Below are positions 54,812-62,968 of a stretch of DNA of 64,000 bases, piece after piece (position 1 is the first letter of the stretch; every line of letters starts with the position of its first letter). Under the pieces are notes generated by a model, which was not told where the DNA came from, ran no database searches, and saw only the letters and a list, made by a program, of their open reading frames with translations. The stretch comes from Mesorhizobium sp. WSM4313 (GTDB lineage: Bacteria > Pseudomonadota > Alphaproteobacteria > Rhizobiales > Rhizobiaceae): contig NZ_NSFT01000007.1 in assembly GCF_002294725.1 (NCBI RefSeq), positions 62,001 through 126,000 of the forward strand, read 5' to 3'. Position numbers and translations under genes: made by a program.

Positions 54812-55126
54812 TCACCCGACCTGAACAAGAACTTTGCCGGCGTCGACCTTGACCGGATAGGTCCTCAGGTTGACGCAGACCGGCGCGCCGCGCGCGTCGC
54901 CGGTCTTGTAATTGAAGCGGCCATTGTGCTTCGGGCATTCGATGATGTCGTCCATGACCAGCCCGTCGGCCAGATGCACCTTTTCATGCGTGCACAGCCC
55001 GTCCGTCGCGAAATATTCGTCGTCCGGGCTGCGGTAGATGGCGAAGGTGCGGCCGGCATGGTCGAACCGCATCACGTCCTCCTCATCGATGTCCCCGGCC
55101 GCGCAGGCCTCGACCCAGTCGCTCAT
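54812..55126 (-). CDS. Rieske-type [2Fe-2S] ferredoxin (MocE-like)
   Basis: A 104-residue soluble Rieske ferredoxin. The cluster ligands are Cys45 and His47 (CTH) and Cys64 and His67 (CPKHNG). Such proteins carry one electron at a time from a FAD reductase to a terminal oxygenase. It lies 30 bases after the desaturase-like gene and 5 before the reductase, so the three form one transport chain. MocE of Sinorhizobium rhizopine catabolism is of this type. Acidic overall, as expected for a partner-docking ferredoxin. Confidence 0.9.
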   Translation of the reverse strand: MSDWVEACAAGDIDEEDVMRFDHAGRTFAIYRSPDDEYFATDGLCTHEKVHLADGLVMDDIIECPKHNGRFNYKTGDARGAPVCVNLRTYPVKVDAGKVLVQVG

Positions 55127-55156
55127 CTCGTCCTCCGCGAAAATCGGTTGGTTACG

Positions 55157-56263
55157 CTACTCGGCCGCGGCCGCCACCGGATTGTCGTTGTGCAGCTCTT
55201 CCCGGTAGGGCTTCGCCGTCGGCGGCAGCGCGCGCTTGAGGAAATAATCCTCGTTGCGCAGCTGGCGCAGGAAGGCCGGGATCATCTCGCGATAGCCGGC
55301 CAGGATCGACGGCGTCGGCGCCGGCAAATCGTGCTTGATCATCTCGTGCAGCTTCGGCAGCGCGTGATAGGGCACCATCGGGAACATGTGGTGCTCCACA
55401 TGGTAATTCATGTTCCAATAGATGAAGCGGCTGATCGGGTTCATGTAGACGGTGCGGCTGTTCAGCCGGTGATCGATGACGTTCTCGGCCAGCCCGCCAT
55501 GCTGCAGCAGTCCGGTCATGACGTGATGCCAGGCGCCGTAGAGGCGGGGCAGGCCGATCAGCAGCAGCGGCAGCCAGGAATGCAGATAGAGCGCCGGGGC
55601 GATCGTCGCGATATAGATGGCGAGCCATATGCGGGCGACGCGGATGGCCTTCGGCTGTTCCTGTTCGGGGATGAAGGTCTTTTCCGCCGCGCTGATGACG
55701 CCAGCAGCGTTGCGCAGCATGTCGGTCATGGCATGCCAGGCATCGAGAATGCCGAAGAAGTTCAAGACGACGCGCAGCAGATCCGGCGGCCGCATGACGG
55801 CGATCTCCGGGTCGCGGCCGACGATGATGGTGTCGGTATGGTGGCGTGTATGGCTCCAGCGCCATGTCACCGGATTGCGCATGATCATGAAGCAGGCGAG
55901 CTGGTAGACGGCGTCGTTCATCCACTGGGTGCGGAAGGCGGTGCCATGGCCGCATTCGTGCCAGCGGGAATCGGTCGAGGAGCCGTAGAGCGTGCCATAG
56001 ACGAAGAAGAATGGCACGCACCACCAGCTGCCCCAGAACCAGGCACCGCCCGCGCCGCTGAGGATCAGCGCGCCGAGCCAGATGATGGTGTCGCGGATCG
56101 CCGGCTGGTCGGAGCGCTGCATCAGCTCCTTCATCTGCTTGCGCGGGATCTCGGTATGGTACCACTCGGCCGCCGCCAGCCCGTTCTCGACCGCGAGCTT
56201 GGCGTCACGGCCGGTCAGGCTGTAGTCGCGTGGCGACGCCGACGAAGACGTCCTGGCAGTCAT
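55157..56263 (-). CDS. Membrane di-iron desaturase/hydroxylase (MocD-like)
   Basis: A 368-residue membrane oxygenase with the three histidine boxes of the fatty acid desaturase superfamily: HECGH (102-106), HTRHH (138-142) and HVEHH (288-292), and membrane segments at about 58-90 and 210-245. It may desaturate, hydroxylate or demethylate. With the adjacent Rieske ferredoxin and reductase it resembles MocD-MocE-MocF, which remove the O-methyl group from the rhizopine 3-O-methyl-scyllo-inosamine. It diverges from a LacI regulator, and an inositol-type operon lies beyond, supporting a cyclitol substrate over a lipid. Confidence 0.85.
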   Translation of the reverse strand: MTARTSSSASPRDYSLTGRDAKLAVENGLAAAEWYHTEIPRKQMKELMQRSDQPAIRDTIIWLGALILSGAGGAWFWGSWWCVPFFFVYGTLYGSSTDSRWHECGHGTAFRTQWMNDAVYQLACFMIMRNPVTWRWSHTRHHTDTIIVGRDPEIAVMRPPDLLRVVLNFFGILDAWHAMTDMLRNAAGVISAAEKTFIPEQEQPKAIRVARIWLAIYIATIAPALYLHSWLPLLLIGLPRLYGAWHHVMTGLLQHGGLAENVIDHRLNSRTVYMNPISRFIYWNMNYHVEHHMFPMVPYHALPKLHEMIKHDLPAPTPSILAGYREMIPAFLRQLRNEDYFLKRALPPTAKPYREELHNDNPVAAAAE

Positions 56264-56372
56264 TGAGCTTCCTCCAACAGCGCCTGGCGAACGGTTTAGC
56301 AGGTCTGGGCTCGTTCATGGCCGGCTTCCACTTCACCATACCGCCGGCTCATGATAGTCTCAACATCAGGAA

Positions 56373-56385
56373 GATAGTTTCTATC
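56373..56385. promoter_or_regulatory. Candidate LacI-type operator in the divergent intergenic region
   Basis: GATAGTTTCTATC is a perfect inverted repeat (five-base arms, three-base centre) in the 172-base gap between the oxygenase gene and the LacI-family gene. Related half sites lie at 56353 (GATAG) and 56391 (CTATC). An autoregulatory site controlling both directions is a natural reading but unproven. Confidence 0.5.
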
Positions 56386-56435
56386 ATTTCCTATCAGAGT
56401 GAGATATGCTGAGTCGGACAAGCAATGGAGCATTC

Positions 56436-57467
56436 ATGGCAAAGCGGCCGACCATTAGCGATCTCGCGCGCGTCTCGGGCGTCAGCGTCGCCACCGTCGA
56501 CAGGGTGCTGAACAGCCGCCTGCCGGTGCGCGAGGAGACGGCGCGCCGGGTGTATGAGGCCGCCACCGAGATCGGCTACCACGCGGCGGGGCTGATCAAG
56601 CAGCGCATGCGCCAGGAATTGCCGGAATACCGGCTCGGCTTCCTGCTGCTGAGGGGCAATGACGTCTTCTATGGCGATTTTGCCAGGGAGCTCGAGCTGG
56701 CGGTTTCGCAGTCGCAACGTTTCCGCGGCACTGCCGCGATCGACTTCGCCACGTCGCTGGCGCCCGATGAGATTGCGGGCCAGATGCGCAGGCTGGCGGC
56801 CAAGTCGAGAGCCATCGCTGTTGTCGGCCCGGATCACCCGACGCTGACGGCGGTGGTGGAGGCGCTGAAGGCGAGGGGGCAGCCGGTCTTCTCGCTGCTG
56901 TCCGATTTTGCCGCCGGCATCCGCGAGGGCTATGTCGGTCTTGACAACCGCAAGGTCGGACGCAGCGCCGCATGGATGATCGCCAAGGCCGCCAGGAAGC
57001 CGGGCAAGGTGGCGCTCTTCGTCGGCAGCCACCGCTTCCATGGCCACGAGCTGCGCGAGATCGGCTTCCGCTCCTATTTCCGCGAGCACGCGCCGGATTT
57101 CACCGTGATGGAAACGCTGGTCAACCTCGAGGCGAATGACGTGACGCATGACGCCATGCTCGATCTTCTGGCGCGCCATCCCGATCTTGCCGGTTGCTAT
57201 GTCGCCGGCGGCGGCATGGAAGGCGCCGTCTCGGCGCTGAGAACGGCGAACCCGGCCGATATGCCGGTCGTCATCTGCAACGAGATCAACGCCGTCTCGC
57301 GCGCAGCACTTGCCGACAACATCCTCACCATGGTGATCTCGACGCCGCTCGCCGCGCTCTGCCGGGAACTCCTGGGGCTGATGGCCCATGCCATCGAAAG
57401 CGGCGCCGCCAATGCGCCGGGGCAGACCTTCCTGCCCTTCGATATCTATCTGCCGGAAAACATCTAG
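56436..57467 (+). CDS. LacI-family transcriptional regulator
   Basis: A 343-residue regulator: N-terminal HTH and hinge (TISDLARVSGVSVATVDRVLNSR, residues 5-27), then a periplasmic-binding-protein-like sensor domain. The VDRVLN variant of the hinge helix and the sensor (GNDVFYGDFARELE; NRKVGRSAAWMIAK) fit the branch that senses simple sugars or cyclitols. The ATG at 56436 has TGGAG six bases upstream; the ATG at 56406 is an alternative. It lies between the oxygenase genes and the ABC transporter genes, the natural regulator of both. Confidence 0.9.
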   Translation: MAKRPTISDLARVSGVSVATVDRVLNSRLPVREETARRVYEAATEIGYHAAGLIKQRMRQELPEYRLGFLLLRGNDVFYGDFARELELAVSQSQRFRGTAAIDFATSLAPDEIAGQMRRLAAKSRAIAVVGPDHPTLTAVVEALKARGQPVFSLLSDFAAGIREGYVGLDNRKVGRSAAWMIAKAARKPGKVALFVGSHRFHGHELREIGFRSYFREHAPDFTVMETLVNLEANDVTHDAMLDLLARHPDLAGCYVAGGGMEGAVSALRTANPADMPVVICNEINAVSRAALADNILTMVISTPLAALCRELLGLMAHAIESGAANAPGQTFLPFDIYLPENI

Positions 57468-57498
57468 TAGCTCCGCCGCAGGAATTTTGATCCGTCGC

Positions 57499-57622
57499 CC
57501 GTTTGCGTTGGCAGGCGGCACGCGTTGGAGATTGGCCGAAGCGCCCATCGCGTCGATTCGCTCCTTGCTTCGCCATAGAATGACGAGGTTGGGGCGGCTT
57601 CAGCCAATTCCCGGCGTTTGCA
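57499..57622. repeat. Dispersed intergenic repeat, copy B (with insert)
   Basis: This segment matches the reverse complement of 30166-30275: CCGTTTGCGTTGGCAGGC, GGAGATTGGCCGAA, CCATCGCGTCG and GGCGGCTTCA are shared in order. Copy B has about 35 extra bases (from TTCGCTCCTTGC to ATGACGAGGTTGGG, roughly 57561-57595) that break the common sequence. It sits directly after the LacI gene. Confidence 0.65.
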
Positions 57623-57635
57623 ATGGCGTCGATGT

Positions 57636-57666
57636 GAAAGAATCCATCAGGCTGATGGATTCTTTC
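57636..57666. promoter_or_regulatory. 31-base perfect palindrome upstream of the ABC operon
   Basis: GAAAGAATCCATCAG (57636-57650) and CTGATGGATTCTTTC (57652-57666) are perfect complements around a single G. A one-base spacer is too tight for a normal RNA hairpin loop, though a slightly melted stem could still terminate the LacI transcript. It lies about 80 bases before a good promoter, so a protein binding site is also possible. Confidence 0.6.
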
Positions 57667-57743
57667 ATGGCGATTTGCTTCGATTCGGGCTCGGGTTTCG
57701 ACGATCGGGACCGAAAAACCGGCCAATCTCGTCGGAATCGCCC

Positions 57744-57772
57744 TTGACGTTTCCAAAACGAAATGGAATAAA
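57744..57772 (+). promoter_or_regulatory. Candidate promoter of the ABC transporter operon
   Basis: TTGACG (57744-57749), a 17-base spacer, and AATAAA (57767-57772), within a local AT-rich stretch. The following untranslated region of about 165 bases contains the palindrome at 57803-57814. No other comparable promoter is seen in the 477-base gap. Confidence 0.5.
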
Positions 57773-57802
57773 TATTTCACTAACTAGGCTTTTTGGTTCT
57801 TT

Positions 57803-57814
57803 CGTTCCGGAACG
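57803..57814. promoter_or_regulatory. Palindrome CGTTCCGGAACG downstream of the candidate promoter
   Basis: A perfect 12-base palindrome about 25 bases after the expected transcription start, the position of a roadblock operator. Its sequence differs from the GATAGTTTCTATC site in the divergent region, so either two regulators act here or only one site is real. Confidence 0.45.
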
Positions 57815-57944
57815 CCTGTGCGAACGGAGGAAGAGGCGTTCCAGTCGAGTTGGGACGCCGCATGGCCGCAGGGAGAGATTCCCCGGGCAACCGGGGATTC
57901 CGGTTCAAATGGGTGCAGCCGGACACCAAGTGGAGGAGAATAAA

Positions 57945-58886
57945 ATGAAGAAACTGCTTTTGGGCGTCGCGCTTTCGGCGCTGATGTGCTCATCCGCCTT
58001 CGCCGCCAAGATCGGCGTTTCGATGGCCAAGTTCGATGACAACTTCCTGACCGTGCTGCGCAACGGCATGATCGCGCAGGCCAAGGGCATGAGCGGCGTC
58101 GAATTGCAGGTCGAGGATGCGCAGAACGACGTGGCCAAGCAGCTCGACCAGATCAAGAACTTCGCCGCCTCGGGTGTCGACGCCATCATCGTCAATCCGG
58201 TCGACACCTCGGCCACCCAGGCAATGTCGGACGCGGCCGCCGCGGCCAAGGTCCCGCTGGTCTATGTCAATCGTCAGCCGGTCAATGTCGACCAGCTGCC
58301 GGACAACCAGGCTTTCGTCGCGTCGAACGAGGCGGAATCCGGCACGCTCGAGACCAAGGAAGCCTGCCGCCTGTTCAAGGAAGCCGGCAAGAAGGAAGCC
58401 AATGTCTACGTGATCATGGGCGAGCTCTCGAACCAGGCCGCGGTGCAGCGCACCAAGGACATCGAGGAAGTCATCGCCACGCCGGACTGCAGCTTCATCA
58501 AGATCATCGACAAGCAGACCTCGAACTGGGATCGTGACCAGGCGCAGAACCTGATGACCAACTGGTTGTCGTCGGGCAAGGCGTTCGATGGCGTCATCGC
58601 CAACAACGACGAAAGCGCCATCGGCGCCATCCAGGCGATGAAGGCCGCCAACATCGACATGAAGTCGGTGGTCGTCGGCGGCGTCGACGCCACCCAGGAC
58701 GCGTTGGCCGCGATGCAGGCAGGCGACCTCGACGTGACGGTCTTCCAGGACGCTGCCGGCCAGGGCGCCGGTGCGCTCGATGCGGCGCTGAAGCTCGCCA
58801 AGGGCGAAAAGGTGGAACACAAAGTCTATATCCCGTTCCAGCTCGTCACTCCGGCGAACATCGACAAGTTCTTGAAGAAGAACTGA
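57945..58886 (+). CDS. Sugar/inositol ABC transporter substrate-binding protein (MocB/RbsB-like)
   Basis: A 313-residue periplasmic binding protein with a signal peptide (MKKLLLGVALSALMCSSAFA, cleavage about 20/21) and the two-lobed RbsB fold. NFAASGVDAIIVNPVDTSATQ (about 69-89), VYVNRQPVNV near 106 and ANNDESAIGAIQAMK near 224 mark the ribose/inositol/rhizopine-binding branch. GGAGGAGAATAAA gives a strong ribosome site. A palindrome and hairpin follow before the permease gene, so this gene is probably expressed more than the rest of the operon. The ligand is unknown; a cyclitol is favoured by neighbours. Confidence 0.88.
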   Translation: MKKLLLGVALSALMCSSAFAAKIGVSMAKFDDNFLTVLRNGMIAQAKGMSGVELQVEDAQNDVAKQLDQIKNFAASGVDAIIVNPVDTSATQAMSDAAAAAKVPLVYVNRQPVNVDQLPDNQAFVASNEAESGTLETKEACRLFKEAGKKEANVYVIMGELSNQAAVQRTKDIEEVIATPDCSFIKIIDKQTSNWDRDQAQNLMTNWLSSGKAFDGVIANNDESAIGAIQAMKAANIDMKSVVVGGVDATQDALAAMQAGDLDVTVFQDAAGQGAGALDAALKLAKGEKVEHKVYIPFQLVTPANIDKFLKKN

Positions 58887-58897
58887 GGCGCGCCGGC

Positions 58898-58931
58898 GCA
58901 ATTCCAGGAACGATTTTCGGTACGGAATTGC
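58898..58931. repeat. Small intergenic palindrome (GCAATTCC family), copy 4
   Basis: Arms GCAATTCC (58898-58905) and GGAATTGC (58924-58931) with a shortened interior (AGGAACGATTTTCGGTAC). It lies 12 bases after the binding-protein stop, where a hairpin would stabilise that part of the transcript. Confidence 0.7.
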
Positions 58932-59014
58932 GTGAAGACAAACCGCGGGGTGGTGCCGCGACGCATCGGCCTGGCTGAAATCGGCTGCTGGCGAAGCGGC
59001 GCCGCTCTGTTCCT

Positions 59015-59035
59015 CTCCCGCCCGTCGGGCGGGAG
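59015..59035 (+). promoter_or_regulatory. GC-rich hairpin between binding-protein and permease genes
   Basis: CTCCCGCCC (59015-59023), loop GTC, GGGCGGGAG (59027-59035): nine perfect pairs. No T run follows, so it is not a classical terminator. It probably protects the upstream mRNA or slows transcription, giving excess binding protein over permease. Confidence 0.55.
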
Positions 59036-59066
59036 AACGGGGCGCGGTCATTCGGAGGAAGAAGAC

Positions 59067-60143
59067 GTGTCACAGACATCGCATGGCATTGGCGGGTTGA
59101 GCTATGACGCCAAGAAGCGTCCATGGCCGGCCGAGTTCAACGTGTTCCTGGCGCTGGTCATCCTCGTCGTCGCCTTCGAGCTGATCGGCCGCGTCTTCCT
59201 CGGCGACAGCTTCCTGTTCAACACGCGTGAGAATGTGTCGGGCCTCTTCAACGAGCAGCGCCTGCAGATCATCATCCTGCAGGTCTCGATCGTCGGCATC
59301 ATCGCCATCGGCGTCACCCAGGTGATCATCTGCGGCGGCATTGACCTGTCCTCGGGCTCGATCGTCGGCGCCACCGCCATGATCGCCATGAGCTTCGCGC
59401 AGGTTGCGACCGTCAACGGCAATCCCAATCCCAAGGCGATGTTCATCGACTATGGCTGGACCGACCTGCCGGTCATCGTGCCGGTACTGGTCGCGATCGG
59501 CTGCGGCCTCATCGCCGGCCTGATCAACGGCCTGTTGATCGCCTATACCCGCATTCCGCCTTTCATCGCCACGCTCGGCATGATGGTCACCGCCCGCGGC
59601 ATCGCAAAATGGTGGTCGAAGGGCCAGCCGATCTCGTTCCCGACCGACAGCTTCGCGGCCATCGGCAAGGGCCTGATGCCTGTCGTCATCTTCATCTCGC
59701 TGGCGCTCCTGTTCCAGCTTATCCTGAGCTATACGAAATACGGCAAGCATTGCTACGCCATCGGCTCCAACGAGGATGCCGCGCGCATGTCGGGCATCAA
59801 GATCGCCAACCACAAGGTACTGGTCTACGCCATCGCCGGTATCCTCGCTTCGCTTGCCGCCGTGGTGCTCTGCTCCAAGAACCTCACCGCCCAGGCCGGC
59901 ATGGGCGTCATGTACGAGCTCGACGCCATCGCCATGGCGGTCATCGGCGGCGTTTCGCTGTCGGGCGGCCGCGGGTCTATCATCGGCACCGTGATCGGCT
60001 CGCTGATCTTCGGCGTCATCATCTCCGGCTTCACCTTCCTGCGCCTCGACGCCTACTACCAGGAGATGGTCAAGGGCGTGATCATCGTCGGCGCGGTCGT
60101 TCTCGATCAATGGCGCCAGCGCCGCCGCGCGATAGGAGCTTGA
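59067..60143 (+). CDS. Sugar ABC transporter permease (RbsC/FrcC-type)
   Basis: A 358-residue inner-membrane permease with about nine or ten hydrophobic segments. The BPD_transp_2 family marks are GVTQVIICGGIDLSSGSIVG near 90, PFIATLGMMVTARGIA near 170, and the EAA-like loop YAIGSNEDAARMSGI near 230. The start is taken as GTG at 59067 with GGAGGAAGAAGAC upstream; earlier sequence is repeat-like. The ATPase gene begins two bases after the stop. Longer between-segment loops resemble the fructose transporter FrcC. Confidence 0.88.
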   Translation: MSQTSHGIGGLSYDAKKRPWPAEFNVFLALVILVVAFELIGRVFLGDSFLFNTRENVSGLFNEQRLQIIILQVSIVGIIAIGVTQVIICGGIDLSSGSIVGATAMIAMSFAQVATVNGNPNPKAMFIDYGWTDLPVIVPVLVAIGCGLIAGLINGLLIAYTRIPPFIATLGMMVTARGIAKWWSKGQPISFPTDSFAAIGKGLMPVVIFISLALLFQLILSYTKYGKHCYAIGSNEDAARMSGIKIANHKVLVYAIAGILASLAAVVLCSKNLTAQAGMGVMYELDAIAMAVIGGVSLSGGRGSIIGTVIGSLIFGVIISGFTFLRLDAYYQEMVKGVIIVGAVVLDQWRQRRRAIGA

Positions 60144-60145
60144 CC

Positions 60146-60916
60146 ATGTCCGACATCGTTCTGAAGACCGAAAACCTGACCAAGCATTATGGCGGCGTGC
60201 ACGCGCTGCAGGAGGCGAATTTCGAGCTGCGCAAGGGCGAGCATGTCGCCATCATGGGCGACAACGGCGCCGGCAAATCGACCTTCGTGCGCCAGATCAC
60301 CGGCGTCGAGCAGCGCACCGACGGCAAGATCTGGTTCGACGGCAAGGAAGTGAACTTCGCCGGCCCGATCGAGGCGCGCGAGGCGGGCATCGAGACCGTG
60401 TTCCAGAACCTTGCGCTGGCCGACGATCTCGACGTGCCGTCGAACCTGTTCCTCGGCCGCGAGAAGGTGCTCTTCAACCTCGGGCCGTTCTCGATTCTCG
60501 ACCGCAAGGCGATGCGCAAGGCGACGGAGGCAGCGCTTGTCCGCACGGCGGTGAAGATCCCCAACCTCTCCAGCACCATCCGCCATATGTCCGGCGGCCA
60601 GCGCCAATGCGTCGCGATCGCCCGGACCGCAACCTTCGCCTCCAAGCTGATCATCATGGACGAGCCGACGGCGGCGCTCGGCGTGCAGGAAACCGCGCAG
60701 GTCGAAAACATCATCCGTACGCTGAAGGAAAACGGCGAGCCACTGATCCTGGTCAGCCACAACATGCGCCAGGTGTTCGACCTGGTCGACCGCATCGTCG
60801 TCTTCCGCCGCGGCCGCATCGTCGCCAATTTGCGCAAGCAGGACACCGACGGCAACGACATCGTCGCCTACATAACCGGCGCCAAGACCGGACAGGCGGA
60901 ACTGCAGGCCGCCTGA
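60146..60916 (+). CDS. Sugar ABC transporter ATPase, single nucleotide-binding domain
   Basis: A 256-residue ATPase with one domain, unlike RbsA or IatA, which have two in tandem; FrcA of Sinorhizobium is a known single-domain relative. Walker A is GDNGAGKS (38-45), the signature MSGGQRQ near 148, Walker B KLIIMDEPTAAL near 170, and the switch His in LVSHNM near 201. GATAGGAGCTTGACC precedes the ATG. It completes a binding protein-permease-ATPase set. Confidence 0.9.
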   Translation: MSDIVLKTENLTKHYGGVHALQEANFELRKGEHVAIMGDNGAGKSTFVRQITGVEQRTDGKIWFDGKEVNFAGPIEAREAGIETVFQNLALADDLDVPSNLFLGREKVLFNLGPFSILDRKAMRKATEAALVRTAVKIPNLSSTIRHMSGGQRQCVAIARTATFASKLIIMDEPTAALGVQETAQVENIIRTLKENGEPLILVSHNMRQVFDLVDRIVVFRRGRIVANLRKQDTDGNDIVAYITGAKTGQAELQAA

Positions 60917-60993
60917 CGGACGCCGCGACGGGATCAACCAATCATCCGCGCCGGCGCGCGGACAGCTTTCTGAACCATCTCGAAGGATATTCC

Positions 60994-61986
60994 ATGACTC
61001 TCCGCTTCGCTCTTCTCGGCGCCGGTCGTATCGGCAAGGTGCATGCCCGCGCCGTCGGCTCAAATCCGCAGGCAAAACTGGTTGCCGTGGCGGATGCCTT
61101 CGAGAAAGCGGCGACTGAGCTCGCCTCCGCCTACGGCGCCGAAGTCCGCACGATCGATGCCATCGAGCAGGCCAAGGACATCGACGCCGTCATCATCTGC
61201 ACCCCGACCGACACCCATGCCGACTTGATTGAGCGCTTCGCCAAGGCCGGCAAGGCGATCTTCTGCGAGAAGCCGATCGACCTCGACGTCAAACGGGTCG
61301 AGCAGTGCCTTGCCGTTGTCGAGAAGACTAAGGCCACGCTGATGGTCGGCTTCAACCGCCGCTTCGACCCGCATTTCGCCGCCGTGCGCAAGGCGATCGA
61401 CGACGGCGCCATCGGCACCGTCGAGATGGTCACCATCACGTCACGCGATCCGGGCGCCCCGCCGCTCGACTACATCGCCCGCTCCGGCGGCATTTTTCGC
61501 GACATGACCATCCACGATTTCGACATGGCGCGCTTCCTGCTCGGCGAGGAGCCGGTTGCGGTGAGCGCGCATGCTTCGGTGCTGGTCGACAAGAAAATCG
61601 GCGAAGCCGGCGATTTCGATTCGGTCAGCGTCATCCTCGAGACCGCCTCCGGCAAGCAGGCCGTCATTTCCAATTCGCGCCGCGCCACCTATGGCTACGA
61701 CCAGCGCATCGAGGTGCATGGTTCCAAGGGCATGGTCGCGGCCGAGAACCAGCGGCCGGTCTCGATCGAGCTCGCCAACGACAAGGGCTACACCCGTCCG
61801 CCGCTGCACGACTTCTTCATGACCCGCTACATCGACGCCTATGCCAACGAGATCGCCTCCTTCATCGCCGCGGCAACCGCCGGCAAGAAGGCGGCGCCGA
61901 GCGGGAAGGACGGGCTGATCGCGCTGAAGCTGGCCGACGCGGCTTTGCAGTCGGTCAAGACGGGCAAGACCATCCGCGTCGATTGA
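60994..61986 (+). CDS. iolG: Gfo/Idh/MocA-family inositol 2-dehydrogenase-like oxidoreductase
   Basis: A 330-residue NAD(P)-dependent dehydrogenase. The nucleotide fold is LLGAGRIGKVHARAV (8-21); the catalytic lysine is Lys93 in CEKPIDLD; the acid/base residues are Asp170 and His174 in GIFRDMTIHDFDM, the same triad as Bacillus IolG. MocA of rhizopine catabolism is in the same family. It probably oxidises an inositol or amino-inositol to a keto form. GAAGGATATTCC precedes the ATG. It lies 77 bases after the ATPase gene and 29 before the SDR gene. Confidence 0.87.
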   Translation: MTLRFALLGAGRIGKVHARAVGSNPQAKLVAVADAFEKAATELASAYGAEVRTIDAIEQAKDIDAVIICTPTDTHADLIERFAKAGKAIFCEKPIDLDVKRVEQCLAVVEKTKATLMVGFNRRFDPHFAAVRKAIDDGAIGTVEMVTITSRDPGAPPLDYIARSGGIFRDMTIHDFDMARFLLGEEPVAVSAHASVLVDKKIGEAGDFDSVSVILETASGKQAVISNSRRATYGYDQRIEVHGSKGMVAAENQRPVSIELANDKGYTRPPLHDFFMTRYIDAYANEIASFIAAATAGKKAAPSGKDGLIALKLADAALQSVKTGKTIRVD

Positions 61987-62015
61987 AATTTGAATACGGA
62001 TTGAGGAGCACAGCG

Positions 62016-62810
62016 ATGAACGGTTTGGCCGGTCGCAATTCACAAACGCGCGCCATCGTCACGGGCGGCGCGCAGGGCATCGGCTTCGCGGTTGCGGAAG
62101 CCTTGGCCGATGAGGGCTGCCGCGCGCTGGCCTTGATCGGGCGCTCGCAGGAAAAGGGCGACAGGGCGGTCGCGGCGCTGAAGAAGAACGGCGTCGATGC
62201 CATCTTCATCAGCGCCGATGTTGCCAAGGTCGCCGACTGCAAGCGCGCCGTCGAGACCGCGATCGAGCATTTCGGAACGCTGAACGCGCTGGTCAACGCC
62301 GCCGCCACTTCCGCGCGAGGGTCGCTGGTGGAGACATCGGAAGAACTCTTCGACCAAATCTTCGACACCAATGTGCGCGGCCCCTTCTTCCTGATGCAGG
62401 GCCTTGTCGCGCATCTCCTGGAGCGCAAGGCTCCGGGCTCGATCGTCAACGTGCTGTCGATGTCGGCGCATGCCGGCCAGTCCTTCCTGACGCCCTATTC
62501 GACCAGCAAGGGCGCGCTGATGACGCTGACCAAGAACGTCGCGAGCGCTTATCGGCGGAACCGCATCCGCTGCAATGCGGTGCTGCCGGGATGGATGGAC
62601 ACCGAGGGCGAGGCGATCGTGCAGAAGAAATGGCACGGAGCGTCGGATGACTGGTTGGAGAAGGCCGAGGCCGCGCAGCCCATGGGCCAGTTGGTCAAGC
62701 CCGCGCAGCTTGCCCGGCTGATCACCTATATGCTGAGCCCGCAGGCGGGCGTCATGACCGGCTCGCTGGTCGACTATGATCAGAATATTGCCGGGGTGGT
62801 GGGAGAGTAA
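62016..62810 (+). CDS. Short-chain dehydrogenase/reductase
   Basis: A 264-residue classical SDR. Cofactor motif TGGAQGIG (16-23), structural NAAA in place of the usual NAG at 94-97, and the catalytic Ser148 or Ser150 with Tyr161 and Lys165 (PYSTSKGAL). PGWMDTEGE near 185 is the substrate-loop lead. GAGGAGCACAGCG precedes the ATG. As last gene of the operon it probably reduces or oxidises a keto-cyclitol or sugar made by the preceding dehydrogenase, which is inference from context. Confidence 0.88.
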   Translation: MNGLAGRNSQTRAIVTGGAQGIGFAVAEALADEGCRALALIGRSQEKGDRAVAALKKNGVDAIFISADVAKVADCKRAVETAIEHFGTLNALVNAAATSARGSLVETSEELFDQIFDTNVRGPFFLMQGLVAHLLERKAPGSIVNVLSMSAHAGQSFLTPYSTSKGALMTLTKNVASAYRRNRIRCNAVLPGWMDTEGEAIVQKKWHGASDDWLEKAEAAQPMGQLVKPAQLARLITYMLSPQAGVMTGSLVDYDQNIAGVVGE

Positions 62811-62832
62811 GAGCCGGCGCTGCGGCCAGCCC

Positions 62833-62890
62833 TTTCTCCCCGTCACTATACGGGGAGAAATGCCCGGCAGGGCAATGAGGGGCAGAGCCA
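62833..62890. repeat. Hairpin repeat module shared with the 53.5-kb gap
   Basis: A perfect ten-base stem TTTCTCCCCG (62833-62842) / CGGGGAGAAA (62851-62860) with an eight-base loop, followed by TGCCCGGCAGGGCAATGAGG. The same order of blocks occurs at about 53512-53560 (ACGGGGAGAAGG, TGCCGGCAGG, GATGAGGG). It lies 22 bases after the SDR stop and may end that operon. Confidence 0.65.
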
Positions 62891-62968
62891 GCATTGACAA
62901 TTGGCATTTCCCAGCCCCGCCGTCGCTGTTTCAGGCGATCACCTTCAGAGGGCAGCCTCAACAGGCGC

